Shown: in pieces, positions 7,557 to 13,491 of the stretch
Numbering within the stretch: the stretch's first letter is position 1
How the letters are laid out: each line of letters begins with the position of its first letter
Assembly: GCA_014379925.1 (NCBI GenBank)
Contig: JACMKY010000162.1
Span: forward strand, 1-13,491
Length of the DNA stretch: 13,491 nt
Reading direction: 5' to 3'
Origin: Cytophagales bacterium
GTDB lineage: Bacteria; Bacteroidota; Bacteroidia; Cytophagales; ES-bin-26
Made by a program: the position numbers and the translations under genes
Notes under the pieces: model-generated
Seen by the model: the letters and a program-made list of their open reading frames with translations, nothing else
Databases searched by the model: none
Told to the model about the DNA's origin: nothing

Positions 7557-8175
7557 CACGTGTTTTTTTTGGTGGTGTAAAAGGATGGAATTTATTTAAG
7601 GTATTTAAGCGGTAGGATATTCTGCGGGAAAGTCACGGGTCAACCGGAACCGCAAGGCAGAACAAATAAATGATATTTCAGGAATCGATACCCGACAAAA
7701 CTATTGTTCAAGCTCGGTCAAACGTTGATCTGGGCCAGGTTGCCGTTTGAAATGGAACAGTTGCGGAGTCGAGCAACGGCCTGGACAAAAGGTTTGCCGG
7801 GCAGTCGTGTAATGCAATGTGCTCAAGAATTTTATGGTTAAGGATTGAGGGAATGGTAAACGAAGATGGCCATCGTTGCTCTGTAAACGCCAAGCGAAGC
7901 ATTTTGTTGGAAGGATAAAAGAACAAAGTCCGTATTTTGTCTTACGTATTCCTACGTATCCGACTCGTTCAGGGTTATCCATTCGCGGCCAATCACCCGG
8001 GGGCTAAAATAAAGAAAACCTGAAATGCTTTGCAACCATTTCCCGGAAAATCGGCGAAAATGGGTCACCAAGTCCACTGTGCCGGGAAAAGACGCGGCAA
8101 AACACCCACTGGCCTCGCGTTGGGGAGGGTTGACCGGGTCGGCAAATCGGGCGGCAAGGGAGAGGAAAATCCCGG
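7557..8175. other. 619-bp spacer without a convincing gene
   Basis: This is the longest gene-free stretch, between the desaturase start and the lepA stop. The left two-thirds are AT-richer and hold a minus-strand TAGTTTTG with a TTTG 15 nt upstream, which is shorter than the usual spacing. The paired TACGTA palindromes lie at 7943-7958. Open frames on both strands (a 93-codon one on the minus strand from 7982, a 58-codon one on the plus strand from 8025) have no recognisable family and no clear start signal. The last 135 bp are GC-rich and resemble coding DNA in composition. A decayed gene or an untranslated RNA is possible, but nothing positive supports either. Confidence 0.5.
7943..7958. 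repeat. Twin TACGTA palindromes spaced by one helical turn
   Basis: TACGTA occurs at 7943-7948 and 7953-7958, 10 bp start to start, within TTACGTATTCCTACGTATCC. Two copies of a palindrome on the same face of the helix are the layout of a double operator. No function is known, and chance is not excluded. Confidence 0.35.
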
Positions 8176-9963
8176 TTAATCCAGCTTCAGCACGGCCATG
8201 AACGCTTCCTGGGGAATTTCCACGTTGCCCACCTGGCGCATCCGCTTTTTCCCCTTCTTCTGTTTTTCCAGCAACTTTCGCTTCCGGGAAATGTCGCCGC
8301 CGTAACACTTGGCCAACACGTTTTTCCGCAGCGCCTTCACCGTTTCGCGGGCGATGATCTTCTGTCCGATGGCCGCCTGGATGGCGATCTCGAACATCTG
8401 GCGGGGCAGCAGTTCGCGGAGCTTTTCGCACAGGCGCTTGCCCCAGTCGTAGGCCTTGTCGCGGTGGACGATGGCCGAGAGCGCATCGACGCGTTCCCCG
8501 TTGAGCATAATGTCCAGCTTCACCATCGACGATTCCCGGAAGCCGATCAGTTCGTAGTCCAGGGAGGCGTAACCGCGGGAAATGGTTTTCAGCTTGTCGA
8601 AGAAGTCAAACACGATTTCCGAGAGGGGCAGTTCAAAACTCAATTCCACGCGGTCGGACGTGAGGTAAATCTGGTTTTTGATGATGCCGCGCTTGTCCAT
8701 GCAGAGGGCAATGATGCCGCCCACGTATTCTGACTTGCTGATGATCTGGGCGCTGATGAACGGCTCCTCAATGCGGCTGATGAAGCTGGGATCGGGCATT
8801 TCGGAGGGCGCGCTCACGGGAAGCAGTTCGCCCTTGGCCGTAACGACGTGAAAACGCACCGAGGGCACGGTGGTGATCACCGTCATGTCAAACTCGCGTT
8901 CCAGCCGCTCCTGCACAATCTCCATGTGCAGCATTCCCAGGAAGCCGCAACGGAAACCGAAACCCAGCGCGGCCGAGGTTTCCGGCTCCCAGACCAGGGC
9001 GGCATCGTTGAGCTGCAGTTTTTCCATGGAAGCTCTCAATTCTTCGAACTCGCTGGTCTCCACCGGATAAATGCCCGCGAATACCATCGGCTTGACGTCC
9101 TCAAAGCCCCGGATGGCTTCCCGGGAAGGCCTTTCCACGTGCGTAATCGTATCGCCCACCTTCACTTCGCGGGCCTCCTTGATGCCGGAGATGAGGTAGC
9201 CGACGTCGCCTGCCTCCACCATCTCCTTGGGCTCCTTGGTCAGGCGCAGCTTACCGATTTCCTCGGCAATGTATTCCTTGCCGGTCGCCACGAATTTCAC
9301 TTTATCACCCTTCCGGATCCGGCCGTTGAACACCCGGAAAATGACCTCGATGCCCCGGTAGGAATTGTAGGAAGAATCAAAAATCAGGGCTTGCAGTTCG
9401 GCTTGCGGGTTGCCTTTGGGTGCCCGGATGCGTTCGATCACCGCCGTCAGGATGTCTTCAATGCCGATGCCTTCTTTTCCGCTGGCGTGGATGATGCTGT
9501 CGCGCTCGCAGCCGATCAGATCCACGATCTGATCCTTCACCTCTTCGGGCATGGCACCGGGCAAATCAATCTTGTTGAGCACCGGAATAATCTCCAGGTC
9601 CTGCCCCAACGCCAGGTACAAGTTGGAAATGGTCTGCGCCTCAATGCCTTGTGAGGCATCCACTACCAGCAAGGCTCCCTCGCAGGCGGCAATGGAGCGC
9701 GATACTTCGTAGGAAAAATCCACGTGGCCGGGGGTATCGATCAGGTTCAACACGTACGGCGTTCCCCGGTGGATGTAATTCATCTGGATGGCGTGGCTCT
9801 TGATGGTGATGCCCCGCTCCCGCTCCAGGTCCATGTCGTCGAGCAATTGTGCTTGCATATCCCGCTTCTGTACGGTATGCGTAAATTCCAACAGACGGTC
9901 GGCCAGGGTGCTCTTACCGTGGTCGATGTGGGCAATGATGCAGAAATTCCGAATGTTTTCCAT
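8176..9963 (-). CDS. lepA: Elongation factor 4 (LepA), ribosomal back-translocase GTPase
   Basis: LepA/EF4 is a translational GTPase that binds the ribosome in place of EF-G and affects stalled or mis-translocated complexes and 30S assembly. The protein is complete at 595 residues, the usual length. GTPase motifs are G1 AHIDHGKST (11-19), G2 RGITI (50-54), G3 DTPGH (76-80) and G4 NKID (130-133). They are followed by the beta-barrel, the EF-G-like domains, and the LepA-specific C-terminus with YGGDISRKRKLLEKQKKGKK near residues 553-572, the positively charged segment that contacts tRNA and rRNA. The ATG at 9963 starts directly with MENIRNFCIIAHIDHGK, as in relatives. In many bacteria lepA precedes lepB, but here no signal peptidase gene follows. 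TACTTTTG at 9978-9985 (minus) could be the -7 element and would give a very short leader. No terminator was found after the stop. Confidence 0.98.
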   Translation of the reverse strand: MENIRNFCIIAHIDHGKSTLADRLLEFTHTVQKRDMQAQLLDDMDLERERGITIKSHAIQMNYIHRGTPYVLNLIDTPGHVDFSYEVSRSIAACEGALLVVDASQGIEAQTISNLYLALGQDLEIIPVLNKIDLPGAMPEEVKDQIVDLIGCERDSIIHASGKEGIGIEDILTAVIERIRAPKGNPQAELQALIFDSSYNSYRGIEVIFRVFNGRIRKGDKVKFVATGKEYIAEEIGKLRLTKEPKEMVEAGDVGYLISGIKEAREVKVGDTITHVERPSREAIRGFEDVKPMVFAGIYPVETSEFEELRASMEKLQLNDAALVWEPETSAALGFGFRCGFLGMLHMEIVQERLEREFDMTVITTVPSVRFHVVTAKGELLPVSAPSEMPDPSFISRIEEPFISAQIISKSEYVGGIIALCMDKRGIIKNQIYLTSDRVELSFELPLSEIVFDFFDKLKTISRGYASLDYELIGFRESSMVKLDIMLNGERVDALSAIVHRDKAYDWGKRLCEKLRELLPRQMFEIAIQAAIGQKIIARETVKALRKNVLAKCYGGDISRKRKLLEKQKKGKKRMRQVGNVEIPQEAFMAVLKLD

Positions 9964-9977
9964 GGCTGTAGTTCCCG

Positions 9978-9985
9978 CAAAAGTA
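9978..9985 (-). promoter_or_regulatory. Possible -7 element of the lepA promoter
   Basis: TACTTTTG on the minus strand matches TAnnTTTG exactly. There is no TTTG at the usual distance upstream. Transcription would begin near 9972, only about 10 nt before the lepA ATG, so the transcript would be almost leaderless. Confidence 0.4.
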
Positions 9986-10020
9986 GCGATAATTTACCGT
10001 TTATCGTCTGGCGTTTGCCA

Positions 10021-10059
10021 TTTGGCGTTTGGTTAAAACGTTTTTAACTAAACGCCAAA
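10021..10059. repeat. 18-bp hairpin between the DUF819 gene and lepA
   Basis: The arms at 10021-10038 and 10042-10059 (TTTGGCGTTTGGTTAAAA and its complement with one G-T wobble) form an 18-bp stem around a 3-nt loop. The phrase TGGCGTTTG also occurs just outside (10009-10017), so the region is a small array of the same word. It starts directly after the DUF819 stop codon and probably ends that transcript. Neither side has a proper T-run, so it is called a repeat and not a terminator. Confidence 0.65.
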
Positions 10060-10060
10060 C

Positions 10061-11305
10061 TCATTCCGCCACCATTTGCATCAGCAGGGCCGTGAGGTAG
10101 CCGCCGTAGGTGCCCACTGCGTTGCCCAGCACGGCCAGCAACACGCCGACTGAGGCGAGGGCCGGGTGAAAAGCCGCCGCCACGATGGGCGTTGAGGCAG
10201 CTCCGCCGAGGCAGGCCTGGCTTCCCACGGCCGTGAAAAAAAAGGGGGCGCGGATTAACCTCGCCACCAACAGCAACACGGTCGCGTGGATCATCACCCA
10301 GACAAAGCCCACCAGAAAGAGACTCGGGTTGGCGAAAATGGCCAGCAGGTCCATCTTCATCCCGATGGTGGCGATCAATACGTACAGGAAAAGACTGCCC
10401 AGTTTGGAAGCCCCGATCCCCTCCAGCCGCCGGGCTCGGGTAAAAGACAGCAGCAATCCCAACGCGGTGACCAGAATGACCACCCAGAAAAAAGGGGAAG
10501 TGAGGCTGAATTTCGCCAAAGCAGGCCCCATCCGGGGGGCCAGCACGTCCGCCAGCGCGTGCGCAACGGCGGTAACCCCGAATCCCACGGCCAGCAGAAC
10601 CAGTAGGTCTTTCAGGGTGGGGTTGCGGACAATTCCTTGTTGGTAGGTTTCGATTTTCTTCCGCACTTCCTCAATGGCGGTCGCGTCCGCTCCCATCCGG
10701 GCGTCGAGTTGGTTGGCCCGGCCCGCGGCGTAGATCAGGACCGCCATCCACAGGTTGGCGGCCACTACGTCCACGGCGATGGCCGACGAGAAGAGCCGGT
10801 CGCTGGGCTGGAACACTTCCCGCAATGCGGCTTGGTTGGCCGCGCCCCCGATCCAACTGCCCGCAATGGTGGCCATTCCCCGCCACACGGCATCGGAACC
10901 GACGCCGCCTACCGCCTCGGGAGCAAACACCGACACGATCATGATCGACAACGGCCCCCCCGCTACGATGCCCAGCACCCCGGCCAGAAACATCAGGACC
11001 GCTTTGGGACCCAAACGCAAGATCGCCCGGAAGTCGACGCCCACCGTCAGGAAAACCAGACTAACCGGCAACAGGTAGCGCGAAGCCACCGGGTAGAGTT
11101 GCGAACGGTCGCCGGATACGATGCCCAAGGAATTGAGTACCGAAGGAATGAAGTAACACAGCAGCAGGGCCGGAACGTAGGCGTAAAATTTTTTAAAGAA
11201 AGGGTGTTCGCTCTGCGCGGTCGAAAAAATGAGCGCCAGTACACTGATCAGGATGCCCAGTACGACGGCGTCGTTGGTGAAAACGGGCGGGTTGCTGGCA
11301 ATCAT
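10061..11305 (-). CDS. DUF819 family integral membrane protein
   Basis: This 414-residue polytopic membrane protein matches the DUF819 family (YjcL-like), whose members are uncharacterised but have a transporter-like layout. The ATG at 11305 is preferred because the hydrophobic N-terminus begins shortly after it; an in-frame ATG at 11341 adds 12 polar residues. About ten hydrophobic segments are visible (13-30, 41-60, 75-92, 101-126, 173-195, 234-255, 270-288, 302-322, 329-349, 355-410). A hydrophilic stretch at about 196-232 (DARMGADATAIEEVRKKIET) divides the protein into halves. Each half contains a similar glycine-rich motif: GSWIGGAAN (149-157) and GSQACLGGAAS (361-371). This pattern suggests an internally duplicated carrier. 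Substrate unknown. The neighbours, lepA and a tRNA-like gene, give no clue. Confidence 0.85.
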   Translation of the reverse strand: MIASNPPVFTNDAVVLGILISVLALIFSTAQSEHPFFKKFYAYVPALLLCYFIPSVLNSLGIVSGDRSQLYPVASRYLLPVSLVFLTVGVDFRAILRLGPKAVLMFLAGVLGIVAGGPLSIMIVSVFAPEAVGGVGSDAVWRGMATIAGSWIGGAANQAALREVFQPSDRLFSSAIAVDVVAANLWMAVLIYAAGRANQLDARMGADATAIEEVRKKIETYQQGIVRNPTLKDLLVLLAVGFGVTAVAHALADVLAPRMGPALAKFSLTSPFFWVVILVTALGLLLSFTRARRLEGIGASKLGSLFLYVLIATIGMKMDLLAIFANPSLFLVGFVWVMIHATVLLLVARLIRAPFFFTAVGSQACLGGAASTPIVAAAFHPALASVGVLLAVLGNAVGTYGGYLTALLMQMVAE

Positions 11306-11518
11306 CCGTGGGGAGGAAGTTGGGAGGGGCAAGTAACGCAATTTTTGCCACCCGCACCCATGTCGGTTTCACCGGCATTCCGTCCGAGGCAACCAGCTAA
11401 CCACGGATTGAAAATTTTAATTGCGCGTTTTGAACACTCGTTCGATTTTGGAATGAAATTTGTTTAGAAGATAAATAGGTTTAAGGTTAGAAATAAGAGG
11501 TGTATTGTTTATGCTTCA
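11306..11518. other. Upstream region of the DUF819 gene
   Basis: Together with the terminators and spacer up to 11698 this makes 393 bp without a protein gene. The part next to the DUF819 ATG is pyrimidine-rich on the coding strand, and the part near 11400-11518 is AT-rich. I see no exact TAnnTTTG on the minus strand here and no plausible ORF. Confidence 0.5.
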
Positions 11519-11556
11519 TTAAAAAGACCCGTCTCCTTTGAGAGGCGGGTTTTTTT
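11519..11556. terminator. Bidirectional intrinsic terminator
   Basis: ACCCGTCTC (11527-11535) and GAGGCGGGT (11542-11550) form a 9-bp stem with one T-G pair and a 6-nt loop. On the plus strand it runs into seven Ts (11550-11556). On the minus strand it is followed by TCTTTTTAATG. It can therefore stop read-through from the tRNA-like gene on the minus strand, before the DUF819 gene. No plus-strand gene uses it within this window. Confidence 0.8.
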
Positions 11557-11574
11557 CGTTCCCGGTGGAACCGA

Positions 11575-11613
11575 TAAAACAAAACAGGCAAGCCTCAAAG
11601 CGGGCTTGCCTGT
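11575..11613 (-). terminator. Intrinsic terminator after the tRNA-like gene
   Basis: CAGGCAAGCC (11585-11594) pairs perfectly with GGCTTGCCTG (11603-11612), extended by one A-T pair, with an 8-nt loop. On the minus strand it is followed by TTTTGTTTTATC. It lies about 85 nt past the 3' CCA of the tRNA-like gene and is the first of two terminators in a row. The 85-nt trailer contains a small GCC-GAAA-GGC hairpin and would be removed in tRNA maturation. Confidence 0.8.
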
Positions 11614-11698
11614 AAACCTTACACTTCATCAACAAACTAAAAACCAAATAAAACCATTGCTTAATAAGCCTTTCGGCGCACCAGCTAATTTTATTTGA

Positions 11699-11819
11699 TG
11701 GCTGTAGGAGAAGGAGTCGAACCTTCACGAAGCGGTTAGTTAGTCTTAGAGGACCAATTTTTCCCGGACCCTTCACCCCCGAGACAGGAGGGCACGTCTG
11801 CCAGTTTCATCATCCTACA
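11699..11819 (-). tRNA. Atypical tRNA-like gene, apparent anticodon GUC, 49-nt extra arm
   Basis: The 121-nt sequence folds into a cloverleaf. It has a 7-bp acceptor (TGTAGGA/TCCTACA), G73 and encoded CCA. The D arm is ATG/CGT with loop AAACTGGCAGA, and the T arm is GAAGG-TTCGACT-CCTTC. U8, A14, G18G19 and T54T55C56 are all present. The anticodon stem is CCCTC/GGGGG with loop CTGTCTC, so the anticodon reads GUC (Asp). The loop equals that of ordinary tRNA-Asp except that position 37 is U, where a purine is nearly universal. The D arm instead resembles tRNA-Leu. The extra arm (11727-11775) is closed by TGAAG/CTTCG and holds an inner 6-bp hairpin (11740-11757); normal type II arms are roughly 10-20 nt. 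It may be a functional odd tRNA, a non-ribosomal aminoacyl donor, or a decaying copy. Two terminators follow, and a -7 motif lies upstream. Confidence 0.7.
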
Positions 11820-11879
11820 ATAAGGTAATCCAACGAAGCAACCCAACGCGACCCGGCTGCGTTCTCACTTAGGTTGATG

Positions 11880-11887
11880 CAAAACTA
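11880..11887 (-). promoter_or_regulatory. Possible -7 element for the tRNA-like gene
   Basis: TAGTTTTG on the minus strand matches TAnnTTTG exactly. Transcription would start near 11873 and give a leader of about 54 nt containing an AACGC/GCGTT hairpin. No TTTG is found at the standard -33 distance; the region there is an A/T-rich tract. The element lies beside the Lrp-side operator array, so the two divergent units may share control. Confidence 0.45.
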
Positions 11888-11913
11888 ACAAAGGAGTTGA
11901 TATATTAAAAATA

Positions 11914-11972
11914 TTTTACAAAAATTTGTTAAATTTTACATCCTTTTAACAAAATACGTATTTTTGTTAAAA
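11914..11972 (+). promoter_or_regulatory. Promoter and likely operator of the Lrp/AsnC gene
   Basis: A 29-bp near-perfect palindrome spans 11944-11972, with arms TTTTAACAAAATAC and GTATTTTTGTTAAAA differing by one extra A. Just upstream TTTTACA occurs twice (11914-11920 and 11934-11940, 20 bp apart) and TTTGTTAAA also recurs (11925-11933 and 11963-11971). Inside the right arm TATTTTTG (11959-11966) matches the -7 motif TAnnTTTG, placing the transcription start near 11973 and the ATG 24 nt later. The overlap of palindrome and promoter suggests autoregulation by the Lrp family protein, which is an inference. Confidence 0.6.
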
Positions 11973-11996
11973 TATGTTTAAATCAAACCCTTGCCA

Positions 11997-12467
11997 ATGG
12001 ACAAAAATTTGGAAATTGATAACATTGATTTCAAGATTCTGTCGCTGCTGATGGAAGATGCCAACATGCCCTATACGGAGATCGGCAAGAAAATTTTCGT
12101 TTCGGGCGGAACGGTCCACGTTCGCATGAAGAAGATGGAACAGATGGGCGTCGTCAAAGGATCCCAGTTGAACATCGATCACGCCAAACTGGGCTGGGAC
12201 ATCAGTGCTTTTCTGGGTATCTACCTCGACAAGAACTCGTTGTACGACGACGTGGTCCTGCAATTGGCTAAAATTCCGGAAGTGGTCAACATCCATTACA
12301 CGACTGGCATCTACAGCATCTTCGCAAAAGTGATCTGCCGGGACACCCAACACCTGCGGCAGGTGCTTCACGACAAGATTCAGAAAGTCAACGGCATCCA
12401 ACGCACGGAGACAATCATCTCACTGGAAGAGACCATCAACCGGCCCGTCCCTTTCGACCAGTTCTGA
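11997..12467 (+). CDS. Lrp/AsnC family transcriptional regulator
   Basis: This 156-residue protein has the standard Lrp/AsnC form. An N-terminal winged helix-turn-helix covers about residues 7-55 (DNIDFKILSLLMEDANMPYTEIGKK, then SGGTVHVRMKKMEQMGVV). It is followed by the RAM ligand-binding and oligomerisation domain (about 68-145), with GIYSIFAKV (104-112) at the position of the family's effector-loop motif. Such proteins form dimers to octamers, bind short AT-rich palindromes, and sense amino acids. The ATG at 11997 is chosen; a TTG six bases earlier would add only two residues. The gene is divergent from the tRNA-like gene and lies 95 bp upstream of sufB, which seems to have its own -7 motif. 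The ligand is not predictable from sequence. The upstream palindrome is the natural candidate operator. Confidence 0.93.
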   Translation: MDKNLEIDNIDFKILSLLMEDANMPYTEIGKKIFVSGGTVHVRMKKMEQMGVVKGSQLNIDHAKLGWDISAFLGIYLDKNSLYDDVVLQLAKIPEVVNIHYTTGIYSIFAKVICRDTQHLRQVLHDKIQKVNGIQRTETIISLEETINRPVPFDQF

Positions 12468-12497
12468 AAAAAGAGGCGGGAATGAACATTAAAAATG

Positions 12498-12532
12498 TAT
12501 ATTTGTTATTGACTGGAGCGTGCAAAGCACGC
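12498..12532 (+). promoter_or_regulatory. sufB promoter element and leader hairpin
   Basis: TATATTTG (12498-12505) matches the -7 motif, with transcription expected near 12512. Immediately downstream GCGTGC-AAA-GCACGC (12518-12532) is a perfect 6-bp hairpin at the very 5' end of the predicted transcript. No T-run follows, so it is not a terminator of the Lrp gene; it may stabilise the message or bind a regulator. A -33 TTTG is not seen at normal spacing. Confidence 0.5.
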
Positions 12533-12562
12533 GTAGACCAGCAGACCAAATACGATTTGACC

Positions 12563-13491
12563 ATGGCCAAGGACTCGGAAATTCTGGAAAGCATCACCAA
12601 TTCAGACTACAAATACGGATTTGAAACCAAAATTGAAACCGATTCGGCTCCCAAAGGGCTCAGCGAAGACACGGTTCGCTTCATTTCGGCCAGGAAAAAG
12701 GAGCCCGCGTGGATGTTGGAATGGCGTTTGAACGCCTACCAGAAGTGGCTCACGATGAAGGAACCCAACTGGCACAGCGTCCGGTATCCCCAGATCGACT
12801 ACCAGGACATCATCTATTACTCGGCTCCCAAACAGAAGATTAACCTCAACAGTTTAGACGAAATCGATCCCCAGTTGCGGGAAACGTTCGAGAAGCTGGG
12901 CATCTCGCTCACCGAGCAAAAGCGGTTGACCGGGGTGGCGGTGGACGCGGTCATTGACAGCGTTTCCATCACCACCACGTTCAAGACCAAGCTGGCGGAA
13001 ATGGGAATCATCTTCTGCTCGATGAGCGAAGCAGTGGAAAATCACCCGGAGTTGGTACGGGCGTACATTGGCTCGGTGGTGCCGGTACACGACAACTACT
13101 TTGCCGCCCTCAACTCGGCCGTTTTCAGCGACGGTTCGTTTTGCTACATTCCCAAGGGCGTCCGTTGCCCCATGGAACTCTCCACCTATTTCCGCATCAA
13201 CGCCGCCAACACGGGGCAGTTCGAGCGCACCCTGCTCATCGCCGACGCGGGCAGCTACGTGAGCTACCTGGAAGGCTGCACGGCCCCGATGCGCGACGAA
13301 AACCAATTGCACGCGGCAGTGGTTGAACTGGTTGCGCACGAGCGGGCGGAAATCAAGTACTCAACCGTGCAGAACTGGTACCCGGGCGACAAGAACGGCA
13401 AGGGAGGCATCTATAACTTCGTGACCAAGCGCGGCATCTGCCTGGGCGACTCGTCCAAGATTTCCTGGACGCAGGTGGAAACCGGTTCGGC
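12563..13491 (+). CDS. sufB: Fe-S cluster assembly protein SufB (3' end outside window)
   Basis: SufB is the scaffold subunit of the cytoplasmic SufBCD complex, which builds Fe-S clusters with sulfur from SufS. The window holds 309 codons of about 480, open to the right edge with no stop. The start MAKDSEILESITNSDYKYGFET is typical of the family. Further signatures are KEPAWMLEWRLNAYQKW (46-62), GIIFCSMSEA (148-157), GSFCYIPKGVRCPMELSTYFRIN (191-213), YLEGCTAP (235-242) and YSTVQNWYPGD (266-276). The ATG at 12563 is preferred over an in-frame ATG at 12482, because the predicted promoter lies between them and the extra 27 residues are not family-like. sufC, sufD and sufS probably follow outside the window. 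The Lrp family gene just upstream could influence the operon. Confidence 0.97.
   Translation, partial: MAKDSEILESITNSDYKYGFETKIETDSAPKGLSEDTVRFISARKKEPAWMLEWRLNAYQKWLTMKEPNWHSVRYPQIDYQDIIYYSAPKQKINLNSLDEIDPQLRETFEKLGISLTEQKRLTGVAVDAVIDSVSITTTFKTKLAEMGIIFCSMSEAVENHPELVRAYIGSVVPVHDNYFAALNSAVFSDGSFCYIPKGVRCPMELSTYFRINAANTGQFERTLLIADAGSYVSYLEGCTAPMRDENQLHAAVVELVAHERAEIKYSTVQNWYPGDKNGKGGIYNFVTKRGICLGDSSKISWTQVETGS

Noticed and set aside
7701..7982. 93-codon minus-strand open frame upstream of the desaturase gene
   Set aside because: The predicted protein has no recognisable domain, is rich in scattered Cys, Pro and Arg, and has no start signal; a second overlapping frame is open over the same DNA. 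It looks like chance.
8025..8201. 58-codon plus-strand open frame running into the 3' end of lepA
   Set aside because: It is antisense to the last codons of lepA, has no family resemblance and no promoter, and lies in GC-rich DNA where open frames occur by chance.
11736..11813. 25-codon reading frame inside the tRNA-like gene ending at TAA, suggestive of a tmRNA tag
   Set aside because: The RNA is far too short and lacks the tmRNA 5' end and pseudoknot regions. It also has a real anticodon arm, which tmRNA lacks. The frame overlaps the conserved D arm.
12518..12532. Hairpin after the Lrp gene as its terminator
   Set aside because: It has a short 6-bp stem with no T-run on the plus strand, and it lies downstream of a good -7 motif for sufB, so a leader hairpin is the better reading.

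Overview
The window looks like a chromosomal core-gene segment from a Bacteroidota bacterium, probably of the Cytophagales/Spirosomaceae type. This is an inference. It rests on several good matches to the Bacteroidetes -7 promoter motif TAnnTTTG, weak or absent Shine-Dalgarno sites, a GC-rich coding style with AT-rich spacers, and the gene families present. No phage, IS element, CRISPR array or antibiotic-resistance gene is visible.

From left to right: an imperfect inverted repeat (1-95) next to a small GIY-YIG nuclease gene; a 1010-residue secreted double amidohydrolase; hslV, the peptidase of the HslUV protease; the E2 subunit of a 2-oxo acid dehydrogenase complex (most likely pyruvate dehydrogenase) with two lipoyl domains; a three-histidine-box membrane fatty acid desaturase; a 619-bp spacer with no convincing gene; lepA (EF4); and a DUF819 family membrane protein. 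All of these lie on the minus strand. They appear to be separate transcription units, because hairpins or terminators and recognisable promoters lie between several of them.

Next, also on the minus strand, comes a 121-nt tRNA-like gene (11699-11819) followed by two intrinsic terminators. Its acceptor, D and T arms are well formed and it encodes CCA, but it combines a Leu-like D arm, an Asp-like anticodon loop (GUC) and G73 with an extra arm of about 49 nt. It is the most unusual object in the window. An AT-rich control region carrying a palindrome separates it from a divergent Lrp/AsnC regulator gene. Downstream on the plus strand is sufB, the scaffold component of the SUF Fe-S cluster system, which runs off the right edge after 309 codons.

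The genes do not form one pathway. Most are housekeeping: proteolysis, central carbon entry to acetyl-CoA, lipid unsaturation, translation and Fe-S assembly. The structural interest lies in the tRNA-like RNA with its possible Lrp link, the half-degenerate double amidohydrolase, the conserved DNA between the two lipoyl domains, and several families of short intergenic inverted repeats.
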